From assembly GCA_025642065.1 (NCBI GenBank), contig JAODUP010000104.1, forward strand, positions 586,001-650,000: 64,000 bases of DNA. The letters run 5' to 3'. Origin of the DNA: Paralvinella palmiformis (lineage: Eukaryota > Annelida > Polychaeta > Terebellida > Alvinellidae). The first letter of the stretch is position 1. Every line of letters begins with the position of its first letter. The notes beneath the pieces are model-generated. The model ran no database searches. It had not been told where the DNA came from and saw only the letters and a list, made by a program, of their open reading frames with translations. A program made the position numbers and the translations under genes. Shown piece by piece: positions 13,390 through 24,873 of the stretch.

Positions 13390-15720
13390 TTTTATTATTA
13401 TTATTATTATTTATTTTATATAGCCAGTTAGTGACCAAAAGCGCTGCACAATATGCATACAAGGGTAATATTTATATAAATGCAAACAGTAGAATTTCGT
13501 AAACAGGTAAGTCTTTAAATTGATGAAGACTGGAGTTGATTGGATGTTCCTGATATTGGTCGGTATAATTCATTCCATAGCTCAGGTCCACTAACACTGA
13601 AGGATCTGTCGGCAAATGCATCTCTTCTGGCGAAAGGAATCCACAGTAGATGCTCGTTTTTTTACCTTAAAGCTCGTCAATTAAAGAGGTTACTTTTAGT
13701 TTGTCAATTAGGTAAGCTGGGCCTTTTCCTAGCAGACAATTATGGACAGTTAGTATGATCTTAAACTAAGCCAGTGAAGATCCTTCAGACAGGATGTGGT
13801 ACTGTCATATTTTCCCTTCCGTAATACCAACTTAGCCGCTGAATTCTGCACTATTTGCAGATTCGTTATGCCCGCGTCAGATGGCTTTTAAAATAGGCCA
13901 TTGGAAGCATCCATATAGGTTATTACAACTTCCGAAATAAATGCCTTACAGGCATCCTGTGTGAGGTACTCTCGTATTTGTCGTATCCCGAACAGATTGT
14001 AAATCGTAATCTTGCACACACACTTGATGTGGGACTTGTAGGAGAGTTCTTGATCAAGATGAACAGCAAACTATTTACTAGATGTTGCCTTATGGACGGT
14101 GATACTATTTACATCTATCGTTTGTTCGTTATACTTGTTTAGTTGCGCCACTGAGCTCGACTCTTTTCCAGGATATTGGCGCTATAGAAGTTTTGCAATT
14201 ATTATTATTACTAGTTGTTGTCGAGAACAATAAAAAAATTAACTCAATTTTTGCATCGTTCATTTCGAGTCCGTTATTATCCATCCAGACCATTATTTTA
14301 GATAGACAACCTTTTAACTCACTGACGGCGTTTGGTTCTTCTTCCCGTGTCAGCAACGAAAATTCTTTTCACAACATGGTCATCTGCATATACATGAATG
14401 TCTACTGAACTTGGTACGACCTTCTGCATAGTGCTGACATATATCGTATACACAATCGGACAGATAGGAAACTGAGGTTGTTGACCGGCCTATAGTTTGT
14501 GTTTATTACATCTAGATATTGTTTAATAATTAGTGATCGCACAATCGCTAACTTCCAAATTTCCACGAAGGTTCCGCGTGACAATAACGTATTCACTATC
14601 TTTGTGACAAACGGCAGACAAAGCCGTCATCAACCTTTTAGAAACTTGATTGGTAGAGTGTCGATCTCAAATGATTTTGTTTTCAGGCTAACTATTGTTT
14701 ACAAAAAACAAACCTCTTCACTTATCGTGTCAAATTACTCAAGGGAACTGATTATTTGTGCAGTAGGGACACATTTGCGTTTATCTCCGAGGTCCATCCT
14801 AATTTGTAGGCATTCCCTTGTGGCAAATGAAACCGCCAGATTATTTCTAGGCGGCGTCACGTTTTTGGTGTTTATTGCCGTCATTATACCAATAATTTGT
14901 TTTCCTTTCAATGCCTATTCTGGTTTTAGTTGGTGGAAGATTATCCATACAACTTCGCGATTCCTTCCCTCAAAGAAAGTTCCCAGTTCCCCCAGAGTGG
15001 AATAGTCCGAGTTCACATTATTAAGCTCTTCTGGCAGCTCATAACGTGTTAGGTGTTTTAGACTACGGTCAGTATTTTGTTACTTTCCTGATGCCTCGTT
15101 CTTTTCCATTTGGAATTCCGCGATGAGAGCAGAATGATCCAATAAAAGGAGATCAATTCGGACATTAATGATCTTTAATCCATCGAGAGATTCACTGAAT
15201 ATTAGGCCTAGTGTATGAAGTTTGTTATGAGTGATGACGAGCACATGTAGTCCATGAAACCTTGTGCTTCGATAGTATCCTTGTCAACAAGGATAAATAA
15301 GTTATTATTATTTATGAACTCGTCCTGAACAATATCCATGAAATCGTCAGTACATCACTCATAGCCGGAGGTCTGTATACTCCTATTAATGTATCTTATC
15401 TCTCACAGTGATATTTCATTCGGCTATTTCACATGAAGATGATCCGGTGAAGATATTCTTTATATTGCTATATTTCAGAGGACTCTTCACTATGAGTGCC
15501 ATTCCATCTCCTCTTCTGTTATTCGGCCTGTTTTGGGTAATTAAACATATCCATCATTATTCAGTATACTACACTGACACCAAGCGTCATCCCTATTTCG
15601 AAGCCGATGTTTCAGAAAGCACCATGATATCTATCGTTTGTTCGTCGACTATATATCGTATGACATGCTCTTTGTTTTTGGTCGATTGTACGTTGATCGT
15701 ACATAATTTAAGATGTTGAA
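13390..15720 (-). mobile_element. LINE C: decayed non-LTR retrotransposon (endonuclease, reverse transcriptase, C-terminus)
   Basis: Read on the minus strand from 15720 down, fragments in shifting frames follow the order of a CR1/jockey-type ORF2. Endonuclease text includes SYDIVDEQTIDIMVLSETSA near 15620-15700 and INNNNLFILVDKDTIEAQ near 15270-15330. Reverse transcriptase text includes LLSRGTFVEIWKLAIVRSLI and NTNYRPVNNLSFLS near 14470-14600. It jumps to VDIHVYADDHVVKRIF near 14350-14405, so the middle of the RT is deleted, though a YADD active-site box remains. GCLSKIMVWMDNNGLEMNDA follows, and C-terminal text (LQIVQNSAAKLVLRKGKYDS, DLHWLSLRS) lies at about 13750-13870. The 3' end at about 13390 has a (TAA)n tail. 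A 75 bp LINE B end is inserted at 14143-14217. Inactive. Confidence 0.8.
14143..14217 (+). mobile_element. LINE B 3'-end fragment nested in LINE C
   Basis: It carries TGAGCTCGACTCTTTTCC, then GGCGCTATAGAAGTTTTG and an (ATT)n tail on the plus strand. The matching terminus is seen at about 30960-31030 (minus) and 52070-52130 (plus). It interrupts the minus-strand LINE C between its RT and C-terminal parts, so it inserted later. Confidence 0.7.
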
Positions 15721-18700
15721 TACACAGGGATGGTGATCGTTTTTGTTTGATTATTATAAAGTTTCAGAAGTTGCCTGATCTCAGATACCTCCTTCTTCTC
15801 CGTTCATATCCACCACTCTTACACCTCTTTCTTTTCCTGTATATTTAGTTTGTACGGACGTTTTGAATGGTATTAAACGGTAGTATATTGATATAGGTGT
15901 ATATAGGTGTTCTCTTATGTCGAACACTATACACCTGCTGCGCATAACACACTGATTATCGCTCAATTCTAAACGCTGCCACCCCATAGCCATTGCTGAT
16001 ACTGCCAGTGAGTTGACAGAGAAATGACAATATTTAATTTTGATGATGTCGTTCCAGAATAACCCAGAAATAATATATATTCTAATCCAGATGAGGCTAC
16101 ATCCATCCACACTTGCGTTAATCCAGTTATAATGAAGTTTTAACATTTTGATCGTGTAGATATTGCCACATTGCCACATTTATTACAACATTATGTGAGT
16201 CACTTTCACTGTATCATTGACAGTAAGACCTGTCTTAAAAGACCATTACGTTTTATGACAAGCCGCATAAGGTCTTAAAATTTAGCCACCAGTCATCAAA
16301 AATAAACCAAGCTTTTCTTTCGGTCGATGTATATGTTTAAAAACAAAACACCAAAAAAAACCAACAACAAACCCACAAAGGGAATACGTACTTCGCATAT
16401 TCATAAGTCTACACGAAAAAAGACGACGTTTGCTAAAAATGACGTCACTTATGACAAAACCTCTCAAGGTGTCTTCTCAGTTATGCTTACAGTGGTTTCC
16501 TGCATACATTCGTCATTTCGCCAGCACATCATTCATTATAAATAATTTGCTCATCATTGCCCCTATCCATCACAGATAAAGGTGTTTTCTCTGTCTTCGT
16601 TAAAATATCGCCAACTTTACATTTACAATATTTTCACTTGTGCGACTTCATTATGAGATTCTTATTATCCGCAAAATCAATACAAATACGTGAAGCTGAA
16701 AGCGATTGTAAATAATCGTTGATCGACAACGGAGATAACAACAAATAGTTTTGTGCTTGGAGCGAATCTGACAAAGTGTGAATGCGTGAATTCTTCGAAA
16801 TAAAGCGCCATGCATTACGGGGAACCGATACATTCAGTCGTGTAAATGAGGTATGTCGAAAACTACTGACTCATATATACTCTATTCAAAAGTAACAGCA
16901 CTGATCGAAATGATGCTGCATTTCCAGTTGTACGAGGCTTAAAATATGAACAAGCTGACTTCAAAAACTCTCACTGCTATTTAGTGTAATCCTTGCAGAT
17001 GTGACACTATCTAATCATGGACATAGCAATGACTACAGCGAAGTTAAGTAACCATCTAGCCGAATGGCTTCATCTGACAAGATGCCGTTGGTTCATTTGG
17101 GTTCGGCAAAGCCATAAAAACCTAAGAAATTACAGATATACACACGATTGCTAATTGTTGCCATAAAAAGCATCAACAGGTGGCAATAGATGGCAGGATA
17201 CGGTAAATCAGGCGTGTCAATAGGGTCAGTTTTAAACCTAAACAGACAACTTTAAGGTACTGATGCTGACTGATTTATAATTTTAATCAGTATTATCTGC
17301 CAGTTTGTTTGTTAGATTAAAGCGTTTTGCAACTATAAGTGTAGAAGAGTGATTTAATCCTGTAGATTCGCCTAAGGATATATTGTGATCACAGATATTT
17401 TCGCGATAATCGTATTTTCGCGAAATTCGATGCTTGAATATCAGTTTCGCGTGTGTGGTTCATGAACTAAACTTGCTATTTACCTGTTCAATGTACATAC
17501 TTTGGCTTTCAATGAAATATTTACGCTGGACACAGAGCCATTATTAAAGGTTGTGTTCCTAAACAACCATGTGCTAATACATACTATTATAAAGGACATT
17601 TAAACAAAATTGATGAAGCTTCAATATATATTTATATTTTTAAACCGAAGTTGCCATATTTCAAGAAACTATTGAAAACACCAAAAGACCGCTGTGCAGT
17701 CGACTAGCATGCTGTTGACATGCATATCTTGGCCTTCTCAGGGATGAGATCAACGCGATTAGGACTCGGCAAACCCAGAGCAATATTGGGCTCCTTGAAC
17801 TTGGACGACTTTAGCCAACTTAGCACCCCGATAACAACTTTAGCGCAATGTAATAAACATTGTATTCCAGTAAGAGTAGGTAAAGAAATATGATTTTGTT
17901 GTTTTGTTTTGTTGTTCGGGGAGAATCCCCAGGCTGTCGCTGTATGATGTTACCTTACCTGTGTATAATTACGATAAATGGCTTCATATACATATATTTA
18001 CGTGTTCTTGCTAAGATAAAGCATCCAATAAAAACCTTTTTTTGGCAATGATCATAGGCGAATATAAAGCTCGGCGAATTGGCTAATGGGTGCCGATTCG
18101 CGAAATTAAGAATATGCTAAAATATAAGTAATTATTGTAATAGCGCAGTCACATTTTATTGAACCAACCACCAAACTACTTTGTTATATACTAAGGCCGT
18201 GTTGTCATCGAGTTCAGCTGAGGTGCTACACGGTGACAGTCTTACTTTCCATCTGGACATCTAGGGGAAACCACCAAATGCTGATACCTGAACCCATGAA
18301 AAACAATAATTGTTCTATTTAATAAATACAACTTACCTATATACATGTTATGTTTTCGGCGTTAATCGAAAATACGGAATCGTTCTGACCGGAAGTTCTA
18401 TTCCTCAAACGCTGGAAAAAAGACCAGAAAGAGAGAAAAGGAAACAAAGGAGATGAAAAGGCAACGGAATAAACGAACTGGAAAGAAGGAAACAAGTTTT
18501 CTTATTTATTTCTGTAAAAATACAGGAATAACTTGCACGAAAGTTCCCAACAATTATTTTACTGGATAAAACTACCGCATTAAATTAGTTAACCTAATCA
18601 CAGAGTTCAGCCATAAGGAATGAGTAATAATTCGAGAAATGGAGATTTTCCGCAGAAGAACCTTTTGCAGGAAAGTTACGTCCTACGCTTCCTGCCAATT

Positions 18701-18782
18701 CTGGACTCGATGCGATCCCTTAATACGTCGGATTTCTACGGTTTTGTGTATCTTCTAAAGACATGCCACCCCACCCTCGCCG
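15721..18782. other. No gene seen; possible MITE-like palindromic pieces near 17390-18130
   Basis: Short ORFs only. Around 17395-17450 and 18065-18110 are segments with repeated TTCGCGA / GCGAAATT words and their complements, typical of small non-autonomous inverted-repeat elements, but I cannot set ends. The stretch 18420-18500 is purine-rich. Confidence 0.4.
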
Positions 18783-18972
18783 GGCGCTTCCCTCGTCTAA
18801 CTGGTAGCGAGTTGGATCACAGATCACTACCACCCGAATTCGAACCCCGGCGCGAGCATATCTGAAGGGTGTTTCATCTTTGACTTCGCTTCATTACCTT
18901 TGGAGGTCGCTCGACTCATTTAGCCATTCATGTGCACAAAAGTGGCCGTAAAACATCAAGGATCAATCAATA
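18783..18972 (+). mobile_element. tRNA-derived SINE, family S1 (copy b)
   Basis: The head GCGCTTCCCTCGTCTAACTGG is a mutated A-box region. A good B box GAATTCGAACCCC lies at about 18836-18848, then the S1 body (CATATCTGAAGGGTGTTTC, GGTCGCTCGACTCATTTAGC, AAAAGTGGCCGTAAAACATC) and a short AATCAATAAT-type tail. Confidence 0.85.
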
Positions 18973-19121
18973 ATTATCCCCCCCGGGTGGTGTTGACAAA
19001 TCGGTGGATTCTTCTTCTGATTTCTTATTATCTCCGCATGAACATATTAGAATATGTAACTTCAATTAATATGAGCTTCAAACGATAATATTGAGCATCT
19101 AATTTTAAGTATTTAATAACT

Positions 19122-19149
19122 TTGCACACACACACACACACACACACGG
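19122..19149. repeat. Short (CA)n microsatellite running into CG-rich steps
   Basis: CA dinucleotides followed by a GGGCGCGCGCGC stretch, an alternating purine-pyrimidine tract that could adopt Z-DNA. Confidence 0.85.
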
Positions 19150-19189
19150 GCGCGCGCGCACCCAGGCACACTCACCAGATGGAGAAGAA

Positions 19190-19760
19190 AACTATTCGGT
19201 TGGCTTCATTAACCTTTTCCCGTTACATTTTCCAAGGCAGATTAGTTTTGTCCCCACGAGCCCTATTCGTTTCGACGCGACGCATCCTACATTACCCCGA
19301 ACAGTACCCGCGGGTCGGCGATTGTGGATACCGTTTTTGGCTAAAGAACGAGTTTAAAGAGACGATTGTTAACGTCCGCCGTCTAGACGACAGATGATAA
19401 TGTATCCAGCTACATCAATTTATACGATATCATTACATCAAAGGAGAAACTTACGGATACGATATTTCCAGAGCGGCCCCGATAGGAGCGAACTATGCCG
19501 CACATTATTCTGTACGATATATAACGACATATATACGGTTTGTTGTTACCGTCGAGGCGCGTCCGTAAATCAAGATCGAGGCCAATCCGGTTTCTCCGTC
19601 ATCAATCAGGGTACATCAGTCACGAAGAACGGAGTCATTCTTTCCCTACGGCTTCGGGAAAGGTCTGCTCGGCGGGGGAAAATTATCTCCAGACTAGAAC
19701 GAGGCGGGAAAGTCGGAATGTGTTAGTTAACGTACGGTTTTATATCAACGCCAGCAGGCA
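19190..19760. other. Unique CpG-rich island; candidate regulatory or exonic DNA
   Basis: It is non-repetitive and richer in GC and CpG than its surroundings. ORFs in three plus-strand frames overlap (19122-19397, 19394-19726, 19540-19851), and none has recognisable protein text. It lies about 5 kb upstream of the receptor gene on the same strand, so an upstream exon or enhancer is possible, but this is inference. Confidence 0.4.
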
Positions 19761-19777
19761 CGGACACACAAGCGCAC

Positions 19778-19784
19778 AGAGAGA

Positions 19785-19817
<33 letters not shown>

Positions 19818-19818
19818 G
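19778..19818. repeat. (GA)n microsatellite
   Basis: Two GA runs separated by GATGAGAG. Confidence 0.93.
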
Positions 19819-20580
19819 TATCACGAGTGGTTTATGTTTCGCGGAGTGTAATGATACCAAGATAAAACAGCGGGACCAAGGTTTATTGCGGCGTCAGGTT
19901 AAACGATCCGTGTCGGCCAGTTACCGCGTTCTTAATGTATAATGCTCCAAACAAATACAAATCAGGTTTTATCTCGATTTATCACCAATTTATATGACCC
20001 CCCACCACACCACACACAAAAAAAAAACAAAAAACACAAAAAAAAACATAAAAAAAAAAAATTTTTTAAATCTAAAATCCCAAATAAAAACTACTATTTA
20101 TATATACATGCAAATGTTTTCCTAGTTTGACCCAGGCTGAATTAGGGCGAAGTAGAAATTGATCACGAGAGTTATCAATATCATATACAATAAAAATTGC
20201 GCGGCAATATCCGGTGCCAGTAAAATGTGTGTGGCATCTAATTCCGCTTCAAAATTTTTCAAACGATTGTAAGTAAATGAGTAATCCTCCTATCAAATAC
20301 TTGTCTGGGGGAATCTTTTACTTATCTGTTGTGTTCGTTCATTAGCCGGCATTTTGCCCTAACGTACGGCGCTCCGTCTAGCGGTAGATGACATTTATTG
20401 AAGTTCATTTTTCTCATCAGGTGGAGCCAGTAGCCCGACCCCCAAGCTATTGATATTATCCGATCGCGAGAGTGTTACCTCGGAAACGGCGATTAAGATG
20501 ATATCATTTTTTACTTTGATTATGCTTAACATAACTACTAGATGATTACTTTGCGTCGAAGCGGAATTACATATACGCAG

Positions 20581-20758
20581 CCACGCACGCACCCACGCAC
20601 GCGCACACACACACGCACACACACACACATGCTCCCGAAAAGGGTTTTTATAACCGAAACTATATTTGTTCTGTTTGGGCTGAGTGAAAAAATTGCTATT
20701 ACTGTTTTCGTCGGAGGTAATGGAACTAGAGCTACTTTTAAATATATATTAAAATATA

Positions 20759-20811
<53 letters not shown>

Positions 20812-20942
20812 TGATAAGACATTACACATGTGTCATGAAAGGGCTCCTCTGTATTACATTCCCTGATGAATCGTCTAGAATTTGAATTCACAATTTGAGA
20901 TACACATGCACACTCACATATGAACGCACGCACGCACGCACA

Positions 20943-20972
<30 letters not shown>
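20581..20972. repeat. Microsatellite cluster: CA/CG-rich, (AT)n, (ACGC)n
   Basis: A CACG/CACA-rich tract at 20581-20630, an AT tract at 20761-20810, and (CACG)n with one interruption at about 20926-20972. A copy of dispersed repeat R1 sits between the AT and ACGC tracts. Confidence 0.9.
20811..20905. repeat. Dispersed repeat R1 (copy 1)
   Basis: The block runs AAGACATTACACATGTGTC, a variable middle, then CCCTGATGAATCGTCTAGA and TTTGAATTCACAATTTGAGA. The same order occurs at 58668-58775. The GACAT...ATGTC arms form a small hairpin kept in both copies. The nature is unknown; a terminal repeat of a retroelement is one possibility. Confidence 0.6.
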
Positions 20973-20973
<1 letters not shown>

Positions 20974-21915
20974 TATAATTACGTACGCACGTGCGCACAC
21001 ACATACACAAAGACATGATGCCTATAAGCATTACAGTATTCCATTCCTACAGACTTTGTTATCCGAACCAATTATTGGTTAGTGATGGCAAGGCCAGCTA
21101 AGTTATCAACTAATTACTACTACACACCAGTAACCATTACCAGTTGATGACGTATACCATCTAATGGCTGAAAACAACCACGTTCGAATTCCTCCATTAT
21201 GCTTAATCAACTTTTCCCAATGCCGAAGCCAATCACGCGCCGCCTACTGGTAGCAACTAACAGTTTGCTTTTGGCTACATACGTCTCAAACATATTTTTT
21301 TTAGACAAAGAAAAAGAGCAGATCTGAACCAGGTGTAAAGCAGCTCATTTCCATTAACGTTTTAGATCCTATAAGTGGCAAATGTATTGGTATAGGAACT
21401 GGCTGGCGATAAAAAAAGGAACAGAAAAGACACATTTATGAATGGTCGAGATTCAGCCTCTTATTATACAAATCTTTGACCAAATGTAGTCAAGTACCTG
21501 GCGAATATTTCAGTGACAGCAATTAAGTTCGTGCAAAAGAAGCGATGGAATAATTAATAATAATATTAAAGTTCCCCAATAACATTATTAAAGCCAAACT
21601 CGGCATATGTTTAATTGTGTCTAAGCGAGTAAGCTAGATGTTTAAGGCCAAGTTTAGCCTCCGAAGACTACTGAACCAAGTCATTTCAACCGAAATTAAA
21701 TACTGACCCTTCTAAATGAAAACACATAAAATAAAGGCGTAAATCACTGGAATGCCGCACTCTACATTGGTGTATGCTTAGCCCATTTGACTTTTAAGTG
21801 CTTTTTTAAGAGGAGACCATCTGGCTTCGTTTTTCTAAAGCGTCTCACCATTGTTATGGTAAGACACTACACGTCTAGCGTATTCCAGTAGCCCAAACGC
21901 GATATTCGCTTCTGT
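20973..21915. other. No gene or repeat recognised
   Basis: Mixed-composition sequence with no long ORF, tRNA-like box or LINE text. Confidence 0.45.
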
Positions 21916-21917
21916 GA

Positions 21918-21933
21918 CCCCCCCCCTCTCTCT

Positions 21934-22007
<74 letters not shown>

Positions 22008-22008
22008 T
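21918..22008. repeat. Composite microsatellite poly-C, (CT)n, (CA)n, (TA)n, (GA)n
   Basis: Five simple motifs follow each other in under 100 bp. The CT and GA arms are complementary around the CA/TA core. Confidence 0.93.
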
Positions 22009-22675
22009 GAGAGACCAATTTGTATACGTTTAACGTGTTTGGGGATTAATAAATAATGTTTAAACTGAGAGAGAGAGAGGGGGGGGGGGTACGTGCGGCA
22101 TCATTTATGCTTGCGTCAATATTGATATGGATATCACGTATATATTTATCTGTCTGTTCTCCAACCTTAGATATGAACGTGTAATTCATTTCATAGTGAA
22201 ATGTTACTGTTCTCATCGCACTGAGCTTCTTCTATCCCGGAAAACTGGCACAATCTATCAATACTGGATTTTATGTGTGGAGAAATGGTGCTGTAAAATG
22301 TTTATTAAGGAACACGCGTTGACAGTTATGCCACCAATGTGACGGGACAATCTTGGACAGCTGTTCCTTCAGTAGATGTTACTCCCCCAAAACCCCAAGC
22401 TTCATAGCGGGCGCTGAACCTTGAGCATTTAGCCTTCATTAGAAACGAACTTGTCCAATCAGTTTTTGTTGGATGCGAGTCCATCAAAATTAGGTTAGCT
22501 CGTATTCGATGAGAACGGTCTAATTAGCCGTGTGTCTGCAGAGAATTAATCTCATCTGTACCGGCGGCAAGGGAGTTATGCTATACCAGCCACGTGAAGG
22601 GGGTGAGCTATGTGACAAGTTCCACGTCATATTCCGGTAGGTAGTTCTATTAGTGCTCCGGGTTTGGTGAAATGA

Positions 22676-22825
22676 GGGTGCTTAGCTAGCGCAGTGATTA
22701 AGGCGCTGCGCTGCAAATATCAAGGTTGTTGGCTCAAATCCGGCTCGCGTCTCTTCTTGTGGGATTTCGTCTTCTAGGCGCCGAGGCTGAAGACCTCAAC
22801 CCAACAACGAATATTGTGGAAGAAT
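22676..22825 (+). mobile_element. tRNA-derived SINE, family S3
   Basis: An A-box-like CTTAGCTAGCGCAGTGATTA lies at 22681-22700, then GGCGCTGCGCTGCAAATATC and a B box GGCTCAAATCC at 22731-22741. A non-tRNA body with CTTCTAGGCGCCGAGGCTGA follows. The body differs from S1 and S4, so this is a distinct SINE family seen once here. The spacing of the boxes suits a polymerase III promoter. Confidence 0.65.
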
Positions 22826-23049
22826 CTTAAAACTCTTTGACGCTGAGGGTTCTTTTTGTAGATCTCAAGCCACTTACACACGTAGTCCGCTTCAGAAACC
22901 AGCAGGATGGCCAATCGTTCGGACAGACTGATGCCATCTTGGAATTGATCAAGTACTATTTTTGCAGCAAAGTACCTTTAATTCAATTGCGTGCTCCTAT
23001 CTCTTCCCTTAACACGCCAAACGCTTACAGTAAGAGGAGCTGCCTTTAG

Positions 23050-23385
23050 AGATTCAATGGACTAAATGCTAAGTTGCCCTGAATCAGCGACACATTTAGG
23101 CGTCATAAATTACCGGCGTTCACCGAACGCGAGGCCGCGCACAATAGAAAGCATTAGCAAGATGGCTGCCAACACGATTAATATCGGTGGCGTAAATTAC
23201 TTACCAAGGACGGCGCTGTTTTGTTTACGTCGTGGCTCGACGACTGGCTTCTCTTCACGTTTTTATGGGTTTTTTTATGGGCTTAGTATACGCGTATATC
23301 GTCATTTAGCAACGATCAGTCTAATTGCAGCATCTGGAGCAGGGCTCTTGCCATTGTATAGAATGAGTGACACGAAAATTGGTCA
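23050..23385. other. Unique CpG-rich segment, candidate promoter or exon
   Basis: Non-repetitive DNA with many CpGs. It includes AGCAAGATGGCTGCCAACAC near 23155, an AAGATGG word of the kind found at some metazoan promoters and translation starts. The plus-strand ORF from 23066 owes its second half to microsatellites, so only the first ~100 codons could be real. No domain is recognised. Confidence 0.35.
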
Positions 23386-23391
23386 TTTTCT

Positions 23392-23393
<2 letters not shown>

Positions 23394-23423
<30 letters not shown>

Positions 23424-23612
23424 TGCGTGTGTGTGTGCGTGCCCATATGCGTATGTGTAGATATATGTTTGTGTATATGAATGTGTATATTTTCGTATGC
23501 ATATATGGAAGTATGTATGTATGTATGTATGTATGTATGTACGTATGTATGAATGGATGGATGGATCGATTGATAGATGAGTATATGTGTGTGTGTGTGT
23601 GTGTGGTCGTAG
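23394..23612. repeat. Complex microsatellite: (CT)n(TG)n, (ATGT)n, (GATG)n, (TG)n
   Basis: Successive simple motifs: CT/GT at 23394-23440, ATGT at about 23510-23550, ATGG steps and GT at 23586-23606. A further (GT)n lies at 23678-23698. Confidence 0.92.
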
Positions 23613-24149
23613 TGTGTGCAAAGTTATGAAATATTTCAAATTAGATGCTAAATATTATCATTTGAAGGTCATATTGGTGTGTGTGTGTGTGTGTGTGTAA
23701 TTCTTTTCTCATGCACGTCATTCGATGGCTATAACAACGAGTAAACAACATGTTTCAGCACGTTTTTCCACTATCATATATCACTTTTATTAGGTCTAGT
23801 CCGTAAACACCTGTTGCTTAGCTTTCGTAGTAGGATACGTATTTCATTGTCCGATTTTTGAGCGCTGTATTATTTTTAAATTACAATTTATTTAATTTAT
23901 TCAGGAGATTCAGTACACCAACTGGACGCGCAATTGAAACGGCGCAACACAAACTTCTTAGTGCCATTCTCTCGGAAAGCAAATATGAAAATAAACATTC
24001 AATGTCCAACCTAATGCATCGATGTGTGATATGTCATCGCTGACAGCTGACAAATACCAAACTTATCCTTCTCGTCGTAGTGCAACAGTATTCTAATGTC
24101 CCAACGCCGATGACATAGAGCTGGTGTTACTTAAGACGAAACACAATAA

Positions 24150-24873
24150 CAACAACAACAACAACAGCAAGACCCAGTTATCTTGTCTGAGCCAGTCTCA
24201 TCTTCTAGTCAGACATCTCTCCACGACCATCGACCAACGACGATGGTCTTCGTGAAGGGCCCGTCCGTAGCCATTGGCCCGCACAAGATGTATTCTCTCG
24301 GCAGGTGATCGCCTGGGAACGCATTTCGACTCAGAACTGACGACGTCATCGCATCGGAGTGGGGCTGCTTGGAATATCTGCACGCGCGCAACAGAAGGGA
24401 AGGGACATCGATTTTTGTGCTCCACCGCGTAGCAGATCGGTCGCGGATACGTGGACTCGCGCTGCTAACGACGAGCGAAGGTTGAGAATCTGTAGCCGGC
24501 GTAATGCGAGCCGATACTTCGAGCCCGGATTCAATTTTTCGGTGACGTCCAATTCGCGCCGAGTGGTGGGTCGTCCTGTCGGCCTTATCGTGCCCCGAAA
24601 TAGCGGCAAGTACATCGGGCTAAAGGTCATCCGCGCAATGTGTTGCACGTTTGTCCAACACTCGGCCGAGCGCGTGCCGCTCGCGCCATTGACGTAGTTA
24701 ACGGAGTACGGAATAGCCAAATTGCATTTTATCGACTAAAAATGAACGATATCGAACAAAACGGCAAACGAATAGCGTTGGGTAAACAACATCGGTCAGT
24801 TTGATCGTAGGTTCGGGGCCACCGACAAAGGTTTTCCCATCTGCGGATATTCAGCGCCGTCGTCGACGACAAG
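24150..24873 (+). promoter_or_regulatory. CpG-rich region upstream of the receptor gene
   Basis: GC and CpG rise steadily toward the gene. GGTCAGTTTG at 24795-24804 has an initiator-like TCAGTT. TTTTCCC...GATATTCAG ending at 24854 looks like a splice acceptor 20 bp before the ATG, so the coding block may be preceded by a 5' untranslated exon and intron. ORFs in this stretch on either strand have no recognisable text and are probably by-products of GC content. Confidence 0.45.
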
